From Rhodopirellula sp. SM50 (GTDB lineage Bacteria > Planctomycetota > Planctomycetia > Pirellulales > Pirellulaceae): a stretch of DNA of 64,000 bases. Location: positions 48,446-112,445 of the forward strand of contig NZ_NTFY01000068.1 in the NCBI RefSeq assembly GCF_002289565.1, read 5' to 3'. This document shows, piece after piece, positions 52,819 to 60,579 of the stretch. The notes beneath the pieces are model-generated. The model saw only the letters and a list, made by a program, of their open reading frames with translations. It searched no databases and was not told where the DNA came from. Positions within the stretch are counted from its first letter, which is position 1; every line of letters begins with the position of its first letter. A program made the position numbers and the translations under genes.

Positions 52819-53993
52819 ATCGACATCGAATCCGAACCGGCACGCAGCGAGCGGACAGTCAGGGTGTGATCGACGCGCTGTCCGGCGTCGTGACGTCGAC
52901 ACAGCGCGGTCAAATGAATTGGATGAACCTTCACGGGGGCATCGCCCGGGCGGCGCGGATCACGCTTGCCCATGCGTGGTTGATGTTGGTGTTGCCATTG
53001 CCGACGATCGGTGCGGATGAGCCCCAGGTGGTCGGCCCGCTGGTGATCAAGTTGATCGATCAAGTTGAGGTCCCGGCGCTTGAGCCAGGTCCGATCCAGA
53101 GTTTGGAAGTCCGCTTGGGTGACACCGTCAAAGCGGGGCAAGTCATCGCCCGCATCGACGACCGCATCAGCGAAGCACAGCGCGAACTGGCGGCGACGGA
53201 GTTGGCGATCAGTCGGCAACGATCGAGCCAATACCGCGACGACAAGATTGCCGAAACGGAGTCCAACGAGAAGGAAGCCGTTTTGCAGCAACAACGATTG
53301 TTGGCCAAAATCGCTTCCGAAAAAGCGCTCAGTCAGGTGCGCGTGTCGGCCGCCGAGAAAGCGGAAGCGGTGGCCAAGAACGAATGGTCGCGTGCGATCG
53401 CTGCGCGTGAACAATTCGCCGACAGCGTCTCCGATTCCGAGCTGGAAAACCTGCGACTGAAATACGATCGTTCGCGTTTGGAACGCGTGGAGGCGGAGTT
53501 TCAGCGGCGGATGGATCAGCTTTCGGCCGAGGGAGAAGCCCAGGGCGTGAAGATCGCCGAGCTGGCGGCCCAACGGGCAGAGCTGCGACGATCCGTTGCG
53601 GTCGCCGACGCGGAGTCGTTGCGTTTGGACATCGAGTCAAAACAGAAGACGCTTCAGATTCAGGAGTTAACCGTCGCGCGGCATCGGGTCGCGTCACCGA
53701 TCGGTGGCGTGGTCGTCGAAATCTTCAAACGCCGCGGCGAGTGGGTTCGACCCGGGGACTCGGTGATGCGTGTGATTAATCTCGATCAACTGCACGCAGA
53801 AGGTTTTTTCAGCGGGCTGGTCCGACCCAAACGCGGTCAACAGGTTCGCCTCTCTTCCGCAGACCGCGAGGTCGACGGGACGATCGATTTCGTTAGCTCC
53901 GAGCGAGATTCTGTCAGCGGCGAATTTCGGTTTCTGGTTCGGATCGACGGCGGCGCCTTTTTTCCTGGCGATCAAGTGGAGATTGATTGGTGA
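52809..53993 (+). CDS. HlyD-family periplasmic adaptor protein
   Basis: The product (about 395 residues) carries a signal sequence or anchor ('LAHAWLMLVLPLPTIGADE') and then an HlyD adaptor: 'VPALEPGPIQSLEVRLGDTVKAGQVIARIDDRISEAQ' (first lipoyl half), a long alpha-hairpin coiled coil (about residues 120-270), the second lipoyl half 'RVASPIGGVVVEIFKRRGEWVRPGDSV' and a beta-barrel. The start at 52809 overlaps the previous gene by 10 bp; ATG at 52914 would give a more usual signal peptide. It overlaps the next gene by 4 bp (GTGA). Inferred: periplasmic bridge of the same machine as its two neighbours. Confidence 0.85.
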   Translation: MVVNRHRIRTGTQRADSQGVIDALSGVVTSTQRGQMNWMNLHGGIARAARITLAHAWLMLVLPLPTIGADEPQVVGPLVIKLIDQVEVPALEPGPIQSLEVRLGDTVKAGQVIARIDDRISEAQRELAATELAISRQRSSQYRDDKIAETESNEKEAVLQQQRLLAKIASEKALSQVRVSAAEKAEAVAKNEWSRAIAAREQFADSVSDSELENLRLKYDRSRLERVEAEFQRRMDQLSAEGEAQGVKIAELAAQRAELRRSVAVADAESLRLDIESKQKTLQIQELTVARHRVASPIGGVVVEIFKRRGEWVRPGDSVMRVINLDQLHAEGFFSGLVRPKRGQQVRLSSADREVDGTIDFVSSERDSVSGEFRFLVRIDGGAFFPGDQVEIDW

Positions 53994-56248
53994 ATTCATC
54001 GGCATCGGCGAATGGAAACGATCGCGACGTCTGGCGACTTCGCGGCGATCTCCACTTCCGTTGGGTCGACGGAATCGGGGCCGCGGAAGGCTATTGGGTC
54101 GTCAACGATCCTTTGGCCGCTGAATGGTTTTGCCTTTCCAAAATCGAAAAGCGTTTGTTGGAGCTCGCCGATGGCGGTCGCTCGATCGCCGAGCTCTGCC
54201 AGATCGCCGCCGCGACCCTCAAGCCGTTGGAATCCAGCGTGGATGCGTTGGTTTCGTTCTACGCGCAGGCTCGTCGAAAAGGATTGCTGGTGACGGTCGG
54301 CAAAGGCGGGCCGATCGATCGGGCTGTGTTTGATCAATCGCTGGGCCAACACGCAGCGTCTCCCTTGTCCACGCGGTGGAGCCGATGGCTGGGCAAGATC
54401 GTGGCGTTCCGATTGCCGGGGCTGAATCCCAACGCCTGGCTCCAGATTCCCGAGTCAGCCAAGCGATGGTCAAGCTCGAAAGCGATGTGGATCGGTTTGA
54501 TTGGCCTGGCAACGATTTCCATCGCGCTGCTGGTTGCCCGGTTCGACGTGTTGGCCGGCGAACTCTCGCGCGCCTTTGCCCGCCGCGATCCCCTGTGGTT
54601 TGTGTTCTTGGTGGTCACGATAGCGGCGGCCAAATCGATTCATGAATTGGCGCATGTCGTGGCGTGTCGATGGGTCGGGGCGGAGTGTCGTGAACTGGGC
54701 GTGATGTTGTTGTTCGGAGCGCCCTGTTTGTACTGTGATGTTTCCGATTTGTGGCGTGTTCCACGTCGCAGCCGGCGGGTATTGGTTTCCGCCGCGGGCA
54801 TGATGGCCGAATTGTGTCTTGCCGGACTGGCAACCATCGTGTGGGCGGTGACGGATGCGTCGATCGTTCACGATTTGGCGCTCGTCGTGATGGTGGTTTG
54901 TTGCGTCTCGACGGTGTTGATCAATGGGAACCCCTTGTTGCGCTACGACGGCTATTTCATGTTGGCCGATTGGATCGGCGTTCCGAACCTCTCGCAACGG
55001 GCCAATCAGGCGATGCGAAACGTGGTTCGAAAATGGGTGTGGGGCGAAGCGGCCGACGCCGACGTGGTTCCGCAAATTGGGCGTGCCGTGCCAACGACGG
55101 CACTGGTGTTCTATGCCGCCGCCAGCGCGGCGTATCGTTTGTTCGTCGTCGGGCTGTTGACGCTCTTGATCTATCACGGATCCGTCGATGTGGGGCTGGG
55201 TTGGTTGGGCGCCGCGTTTGCCGCGGCGTTGTTGGGATCGATGATCTTGCGGGCCATCGCCTCGGTGCTGCGGTCTCCCAATACACGGCCGCGGTCGGGT
55301 CAAGTTTCCACCGGTCAGGCGTCGGCAACGCATCGCCGACGGTGGTGGAATCATCGCCAAGCGATCGTGTTTGTCGCAGCCGTGATCGGGTTGCTGTGGA
55401 TCGGTATGGTGATTCCGTTTTCCAGGCGAGTCGTCGTGCCGGTGCTGGTGGTGGCCGCGGAGCAGCAGGAATTGCACGCGATTGAATCGGGACGCATCGT
55501 CGAGCTGGCCGAGTCGGGGACGATCGTTGAATCCGGCCAGGTGCTGATCCGGTTGCGGAACGATGTACTCGACGACCAACTGGCGCAGGCCGATGCGGAA
55601 CTCGCCGTGGCCAGGGCGCTCGTCGCCGCGTGGCAGTCACGCAAGGGCACTCCAGCTGAAAACTCCGCGGCCTTGTCCGTTGCGTTGAAACGCAGTGAGG
55701 CGGCGGAGAAGCATCGCCGGTTGATTGCCCAACGCAAGCAACGATTGACGCTGGTCGCCGGTTCAGCCGGTCGCTTCACGCATTCGATCCCGCCCCCGGT
55801 CGATGCTCGGGATCGAAAATGGCGACCCGGGCAATGGGTTCCCTCGGGCACGTTGATGGGTTGGGTCGGACACCCCGAGCATCGAAAGGGGGTCGCGCTG
55901 GTGGATCAGGGGCACGTGGATCTGATTCACGCAGGACAGCGGGTACGGATTCGCCACGCGTCACGATCGCGAGGTCAGGTGCAAGGGGTAGTGACTCAAA
56001 ACACGGTGCGACCGCATGGACGTGCCGCCGAAGAGTCGATCCCACCGGAATTGTTTGCCAAAGCTGTGGATTCGGAGCCGCTACTTGACGTGTCGGAGGC
56101 GAATGGTTTTGTCCGCATCACGCTCGAGCATGCTTCGTCGCCCCCGCTGCCCTTGCGGTCGGTCGCCCTGGCGGAAATCAACGTGGACCCGACCAGTCTG
56201 TGGAATCGATTACGTCGAATCGCGGCGTCGGAATATCGAGGTCTTTGA
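53990..56248 (+). CDS. PqqD-like / M50 zinc peptidase / HlyD fusion membrane protein
   Basis: Three modules are seen. Residues about 10-100 resemble PqqD ('EGYWVVNDPLAAEWFCLSKIEKRLLELADGGRSI'), a peptide-binding fold in RiPP pathways. Residues about 165-430 form an M50 (site-2 protease) membrane domain with HELAH (His218, Glu219, His222) and NPLLRYDG (Asp320), the full zinc and catalytic set, plus 'YCDVSDLWR', as in 'putative peptide zinc metalloprotease' proteins. Residues about 465-690 form an HlyD/lipoyl adaptor ('AIESGRIVELAESGTIVESGQVLIRL'). GTG at 53990 overlaps the previous stop by 4 bp with GGAG 8 bp upstream. Inferred: an intramembrane protease joined to an export adaptor, acting on a peptide not yet identified. 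Confidence 0.82.
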   Translation: MNSSASANGNDRDVWRLRGDLHFRWVDGIGAAEGYWVVNDPLAAEWFCLSKIEKRLLELADGGRSIAELCQIAAATLKPLESSVDALVSFYAQARRKGLLVTVGKGGPIDRAVFDQSLGQHAASPLSTRWSRWLGKIVAFRLPGLNPNAWLQIPESAKRWSSSKAMWIGLIGLATISIALLVARFDVLAGELSRAFARRDPLWFVFLVVTIAAAKSIHELAHVVACRWVGAECRELGVMLLFGAPCLYCDVSDLWRVPRRSRRVLVSAAGMMAELCLAGLATIVWAVTDASIVHDLALVVMVVCCVSTVLINGNPLLRYDGYFMLADWIGVPNLSQRANQAMRNVVRKWVWGEAADADVVPQIGRAVPTTALVFYAAASAAYRLFVVGLLTLLIYHGSVDVGLGWLGAAFAAALLGSMILRAIASVLRSPNTRPRSGQVSTGQASATHRRRWWNHRQAIVFVAAVIGLLWIGMVIPFSRRVVVPVLVVAAEQQELHAIESGRIVELAESGTIVESGQVLIRLRNDVLDDQLAQADAELAVARALVAAWQSRKGTPAENSAALSVALKRSEAAEKHRRLIAQRKQRLTLVAGSAGRFTHSIPPPVDARDRKWRPGQWVPSGTLMGWVGHPEHRKGVALVDQGHVDLIHAGQRVRIRHASRSRGQVQGVVTQNTVRPHGRAAEESIPPELFAKAVDSEPLLDVSEANGFVRITLEHASSPPLPLRSVALAEINVDPTSLWNRLRRIAASEYRGL

Positions 56249-56348
56249 CCATGTGTCCTTTGGGGGAGTCGAGCGAAGATCGCTGACTGGGTTATACTGA
56301 CTGGTATGATCTCCTGAACGAGGATCAAATGACGGAGCGCTGGAGGTC

Positions 56349-56476
56349 ACGCTGTGAAGCATTTATTTCCAGCGTCTTGCGAGGTTTTAGCGGCAGGGCG
56401 CAAGCCCTCCGGTTCCTCATCGTTACCGAAACACCGGAGGGCTCGCGCCCTACCGCTAAAAAATGCTTCACAGCGT
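56349..56476. repeat. Full palindromic element (GCGGCAGGGC family) with outer inverted repeats
   Basis: Outer arms ACGCTGTGAAGCATTTAT (56349) and AAATGCTTCACAGCGT (to 56476) enclose the core GAGGTTTTAGCGGCAGGGC...CCTACCGCTAAAA. Nested inverted repeats of this kind resemble a miniature inverted-repeat element. The rest of 56249-56538 has no gene; TATACT at 56295 is a possible -10 element for the following small gene. Confidence 0.9.
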
Positions 56477-56538
56477 AACGCCGGAGGGGCGAACCGAATG
56501 AACGACAGAGCCGGCATTTTTAATCATCGAGCAATTTT

Positions 56539-56814
56539 ATGACAAACGTGCGAAACGGCGATCAAATTGTCGCGGAATCGTTTTTGGAGGTCCGAGCGAA
56601 GCTGTTGGAAGTTGCCGCGACGCTGGATCGAATCGACCGGGCGTCTGAAACAGCGCCGCTCGAGGAGGCGGCAAAATCGAAACGCGAGCTGTTGATCGAG
56701 GCGACGAAGATTCTGTTGTCCGAGGAGCCGAGTCGGGCGGAGCGGTTGCAGCAATTGTTTTCGCGAAAGTATGACACCGATTGGCGTCAACAACTGGGGA
56801 TCACAGAAGCGTAG
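56539..56814 (+). CDS. Small helical protein, function unknown
   Basis: This 91-residue product is charged and apparently all-helical ('ESFLEVRAKLLEVAATLDRIDRASE', 'RELLIEATKILLSEEPSRAERLQQLFSRKY') with no membrane segment or motif. It starts with ATG after a palindromic element and ends about 140 bp before a TatD-type hydrolase gene on the same strand, so it may be its partner. Coding is supported by the consistent amphipathic helices. Confidence 0.6.
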   Translation: MTNVRNGDQIVAESFLEVRAKLLEVAATLDRIDRASETAPLEEAAKSKRELLIEATKILLSEEPSRAERLQQLFSRKYDTDWRQQLGITEA

Positions 56815-56954
56815 AGCAGCGGTCTTGCGTTTGGCTTGCTGCGTTTAACGAAACTTGTCCCCGGGCTCTGCCTGGCGGACAGACGATCGATCGATGCACC
56901 CGACAGTTGTGCATGGTCGCGGTCAACTTTCACTTTCACTGACATAGATGACGT

Positions 56955-57767
56955 ATGGACTACATCGACCCGCATATCCACATGGTTTCCCGCACGACGG
57001 ATGATTATGCGACCCTTGCGCGGATGGGCTGTGTGGCGATGAGTGAACCGGCGTTCTGGGCCGGATATGACCGTGGCAGCGTCGACGGATTCCGCGATTA
57101 CTTTCGTCAGTTGACCGAAACCGAACCGGCACGGGCGGCACAATACGGTATCCAGCATTTCACGTGGTTGTGCATCAACGCCAAAGAAGCCGAGAACGTC
57201 CAGCTGTCACGCGACGTGATCGCGATGATTCCCGAGTTTTTGGACAAGCCCAATGTGCTGGGGATCGGCGAGATCGGGCTGAACAAGAACACCAAAAACG
57301 AGGCCACCATTTTCTTGGAGCATCTGGATCTGGCCGCCGAGCACGGCCAATCGATCTTGATCCACACGCCGCACCTGGAAGACAAATACCAGGGAACGCG
57401 GATGATTCTGGACATGCTGTGTGATGACAAACGCCTGGAACGCGATCGAATTTTGGTCGATCACGTCGAAGAGCACACGATCGGAGAAGTGTTGGATCGC
57501 GGGTTTTGGGGCGGGATGACGCTCTACCCGGTCACCAAATGCACGCCCGAGCGAGCGGTCGACATGATCGAGCGGACCGGCGGCGAGCGGTTGTTGGTCA
57601 ATTCGGCCGGCGATTGGGGGCCGAGTAAACCGACCGCGGTCCCGGATCTGATCTTCGAGATGCGACGTCGCGGTCTGCCGGAATCCCTGATCCGCAAAGT
57701 CGTTTACGACAATCCACTGGAATTCTTTTCCAAAAGCAAGCAGTTCAATTTCACTCCACGCGGTTAG
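56955..57767 (+). CDS. TatD-family metal-dependent hydrolase, EboB-like
   Basis: The 270-residue protein has the TatD metal site: DPHIHM (His7, His9), IGEIGLNKNT (Glu near residue 113), ILIHTPH (His near 138), VDHVEEHT, and NSAGDWGPSKPTAVP (terminal Asp). The phrases SRTTDDYATLARMG, EPAFW and FRDYFRQL belong to the EboB-like branch, found in ebo clusters that aid export or scaffolding of metabolites in cyanobacteria and others; it is not the DNase TatD of E. coli. No other ebo gene is present here, so its job cannot be stated beyond a metal-dependent hydrolase. Confidence 0.85.
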   Translation: MDYIDPHIHMVSRTTDDYATLARMGCVAMSEPAFWAGYDRGSVDGFRDYFRQLTETEPARAAQYGIQHFTWLCINAKEAENVQLSRDVIAMIPEFLDKPNVLGIGEIGLNKNTKNEATIFLEHLDLAAEHGQSILIHTPHLEDKYQGTRMILDMLCDDKRLERDRILVDHVEEHTIGEVLDRGFWGGMTLYPVTKCTPERAVDMIERTGGERLLVNSAGDWGPSKPTAVPDLIFEMRRRGLPESLIRKVVYDNPLEFFSKSKQFNFTPRG

Positions 57768-57860
57768 TGGACTGTCAATTGAGGCCCGCATGCGTCAGCA
57801 AGGGGTCACGCGGCGTTACTCGCTCACGTGTCGGGCATCAGGCCACGTTGATGCGATTTG

Positions 57861-57934
57861 TTAGCGGCAGGGCGCGAGCCCTCCGGTGTTTTGCAACGAT
57901 GCGGAACCGGAGGGCTTGCGCCCTGCCGCTAACA
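57861..57934. repeat. Palindromic element (GCGGCAGGGC family), core only
   Basis: TTAGCGGCAGGGCGCGAGCC at the left and GGGCTTGCGCCCTGCCGCTAA at the right, arms of about 29 bp, loop about 16 bp. It lacks the outer ACGCTGTGAAGC arm found in the copies at 56.4 and 58.1 kb. Confidence 0.9.
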
Positions 57935-57977
57935 CCCGGTAAAACACAGTGAAAGTAGGGCGTGCTGTGCATGCCGG

Positions 57978-58107
57978 CTGTCACGCACAGCGTGACCTAC
58001 CGCCTGTCACGCACAGCGTGACCTACCGTCTGTCACGCACAGCGTGACCTACCGTCTGTCACGCACAGCGTGACCTACCGCCTGTCACGCACAGCGTGAC
58101 CTACCGC
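57978..58107. repeat. 26-bp tandem repeat, 5 copies, each with a dyad
   Basis: Units start at 57978, 58004, 58030, 58056 and 58082; sequence CTGTCACGCACAGCGTGACC then TACCG(C/T). GTCACGC/GCGTGAC within each unit is an inverted repeat with a 3-bp loop. There are no unique spacers, so it is not a CRISPR array. It lies between two palindromic elements. Confidence 0.95.
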
Positions 58108-58110
58108 CTG

Positions 58111-58240
58111 AACGCTGTGAAGCATTTGTTAGCGGCAGGGCGCGAGCCCTCCGGTGTTTGGGCAAAGATGCGGAACCGGAGGGCTCGCGCCCTGCCGCTA
58201 ACACCGTAAGAACCACAGAGAATAAATGCTTCACAGCGTT
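58111..58240. repeat. Full palindromic element with outer AACGCTGTGAAGC arms
   Basis: The outer arms AACGCTGTGAAGCATTTG and AAATGCTTCACAGCGTT enclose the TTAGCGGCAGGGCGCGAGCC / GGCTCGCGCCCTGCCGCTAA core (58129-58201). It is the second complete copy of the family in this window, 154 bp upstream of the cotransporter gene. Confidence 0.92.
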
Positions 58241-58393
58241 GCCTTACGCTGCGCCCGTCGATTTGGGGCCGCGATCCAATGCGACGAGGTCGCCGGATCC
58301 CGCAAACGCTTCCCTGCCGGTAGAATTCTCCGCTGACCGGCCGGTTTTGTGCGAACCGGTCGCGCGTTTCCGTCAAGCGATCCGGAGTCCGCT

Positions 58394-60577
58394 GTGAAGG
58401 GTGGAGAGAAAGGGAATTCATTTTCGACCTTCGGGGGCGTCTTCACACCCTGTGTGCTGACGATCCTGGGCGTCATCATGTTTTTGCGTTTCGGCTTTGT
58501 CGTGGGACAGGCCGGCGTCTTTGCTGCCCTGGTCATCGTCCTGGCCAGTAACGCCATCACCACCTTGACCAGTTTGTCGCTTTCAGCGATCGCCACCAAC
58601 ACGCGTGTCGAAGGCGGAGGAGCGTACTTTCTGATCAGCCGCAGCCTGGGTCCGGAATTTGGCGGCGCGATCGGCTTGGTCTTTTTTGCCGCCCAGGCGC
58701 TTTCGGTGGCGATGTACGTGATCGGTTTTTCCGAAGCGTTGCTGGTCTTGCTGCCCGAGGGAACGTCACCGACGCTGGTCGCGTCACTGACGAATCTGCT
58801 GGTGACCGTTTGTGTTTGGGTCGGTGCCAGCTGGGCGATCAAGATTCAATTCGTGATCTTGGCCAGCGTGGTGATTTCGCTGCTGTCGTTCTTCGGGGGG
58901 GCGGCAGGAAACTTCGACATGCAGAATCTGGCGTCCAATTGGGGCACCGGGTTCGAGGGGACGGAGTCATTCTGGACTGTCTTCGCGTTGTTCTTTCCCG
59001 CGGTCACCGGGATCATGGCGGGGGCGAACATGTCGGGTGATCTTCGTGATCCGGCGCGTTCGATCCCGATCGGCACGCTCTCAGCCGTCGTCGTCACGAT
59101 GTTGATTTACGCAGCGATGGCGGTTTGTCTGGGCGGCAGCGCGAGTCGTGAAGACTTGATCGGCAGCAACATGGTCGTCAGCAACGTGGCGATGTTTCCG
59201 TTGTTGATCACGTTGGGCGTTTTTGCGGCGACGCTTTCCTCGGCGCTGGGCAGCATGATGGGGGCACCACGGATCTTGCAATCGCTGGCCCGCGACCGCG
59301 TCTTCCTGCAATTGGTGCCGCTGGGCGTCAGCGGCGACGACGGTGAGCCTCGGCGGGCGATCCTGGTCACGGCACTGATCGCTCAAACCGGAATCATGGC
59401 GGCGGACCTCGATTCGATCGCGCCGCTGATCACGATGGCGTTCCTGCTGACCTACGGACTTCTCAATCTGGCGACGTTCTACGAATCGATCACCAATAAC
59501 CCCAGTTACCGGCCCCAGTTTCGTTACAGCAACTGGGTCACTGCCCTCGCCGGTGCGATCGGCTGTGGGCTGGTGATGTTGTTGATCGATTGGCGGTGGG
59601 CGATCGTGGCCAGCGGTTTGGTCGTCGGATTGCACTCCTACCTGACCCGCGCGGATGTGAACGCCGATTGGGGCGATTTAGGCAGCGGCTTGTTGTTCGA
59701 ACGCACCCGTCGCAATCTGTTGAAGTTGGAAGACAGTCTGTACCATCCCAAGAACTGGCGACCGTTTATTCTGGCATTCAGTGGCAGCGGATTCTCGCGG
59801 CCGCATCTGGTCGTGTTCGGCAGTTGGTTATCGCGGGAGACAGGGGTTTTGGCACTGGCGCAGGTAATCCCCGGTGGATTGGATGACCAATCCGAGCGTC
59901 TGGCGACTCAGGAATCGATCTTGCACGCGATGATCAAGGAACGCCGGCTGGCCGCTTTTCCCGCGGTGGTCGTGGCCAGTGACTACACCGCGGGCGTCCA
60001 GGCGCTGGTTCAGTGCCAGGGGCTCGGACGGTTGCGACCGAATGTGGTCTTGATGGGGTGCCCCTTGTCGGCCGATCGGATGCGCGTCTTTGGCGGTTTG
60101 CTGCGAAATCTCGAAGGCCTCGATCGCAGCGTGGTGGTGCTGCGCCAAATCGATGAATCCCAAGGCGAAGACGTCGCGCCCAGCGGGACCGTCGACGTTT
60201 GGTGGCGGGGACGGGCCAACGGTGAATTGATGGTGTTGTTGGCCCATCTGATGCTGTCCCACCCGACCTGGCAGGGGCGGCAGTTGCGACTGTTGCGGGT
60301 CGTGCAAAGCGATTCGGCGATCGATGAAGTAAACTCCCACTTGGAAGGTTTGCTCAGGGAAGCCCGAATCGTCGGGCAAACCAAAGTCGTCGTCAGCGAC
60401 AATGCGGCGCACGCCATCCAAACGACCAGCCATGATGCCGCGTTCGTCTATCTGGGGCTTGCGATTCCTGCCGAAGGCGAGGATACGGAGTTTCTGATGC
60501 ACCTGGAAGAACTCGTCGGCGACTTACCACGGGTCGCGCTGGTGCGAAGTGGCGGCGGAATGAAGTTGGAGAGCTAA
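58394..60577 (+). CDS. SLC12-like cation-chloride cotransporter (APC superfamily)
   Basis: This membrane protein of about 727 residues carries SLC12 signatures: TFGGVFTPCVLTILGVIMFLR (first helix), GGGAYFLISRSLGPEFGGAIGL, and FFPAVTGIMAGANMSGDLRDP, the most conserved stretch in Na-K-Cl and K-Cl cotransporters. About 12 hydrophobic segments cover residues 15-430; a soluble C-terminal domain of about 290 residues follows, as in animal CCCs. Predicted role: secondary transport of Na or K with Cl, volume or salt regulation, fitting a marine planctomycete. GTG at 58394 has GGAG 6 bp upstream; an upstream GTG at 58349 lacks one. A kinase gene starts 2 bp after its stop, suggesting coupled expression. 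Confidence 0.85.
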   Translation: MKGGEKGNSFSTFGGVFTPCVLTILGVIMFLRFGFVVGQAGVFAALVIVLASNAITTLTSLSLSAIATNTRVEGGGAYFLISRSLGPEFGGAIGLVFFAAQALSVAMYVIGFSEALLVLLPEGTSPTLVASLTNLLVTVCVWVGASWAIKIQFVILASVVISLLSFFGGAAGNFDMQNLASNWGTGFEGTESFWTVFALFFPAVTGIMAGANMSGDLRDPARSIPIGTLSAVVVTMLIYAAMAVCLGGSASREDLIGSNMVVSNVAMFPLLITLGVFAATLSSALGSMMGAPRILQSLARDRVFLQLVPLGVSGDDGEPRRAILVTALIAQTGIMAADLDSIAPLITMAFLLTYGLLNLATFYESITNNPSYRPQFRYSNWVTALAGAIGCGLVMLLIDWRWAIVASGLVVGLHSYLTRADVNADWGDLGSGLLFERTRRNLLKLEDSLYHPKNWRPFILAFSGSGFSRPHLVVFGSWLSRETGVLALAQVIPGGLDDQSERLATQESILHAMIKERRLAAFPAVVVASDYTAGVQALVQCQGLGRLRPNVVLMGCPLSADRMRVFGGLLRNLEGLDRSVVVLRQIDESQGEDVAPSGTVDVWWRGRANGELMVLLAHLMLSHPTWQGRQLRLLRVVQSDSAIDEVNSHLEGLLREARIVGQTKVVVSDNAAHAIQTTSHDAAFVYLGLAIPAEGEDTEFLMHLEELVGDLPRVALVRSGGGMKLES

Positions 60578-60579
60578 AC

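Noticed and set aside
57978..58107. CRISPR-like array
   Set aside because: The 26-bp units are directly adjacent with no variable spacers, and no cas gene is nearby.
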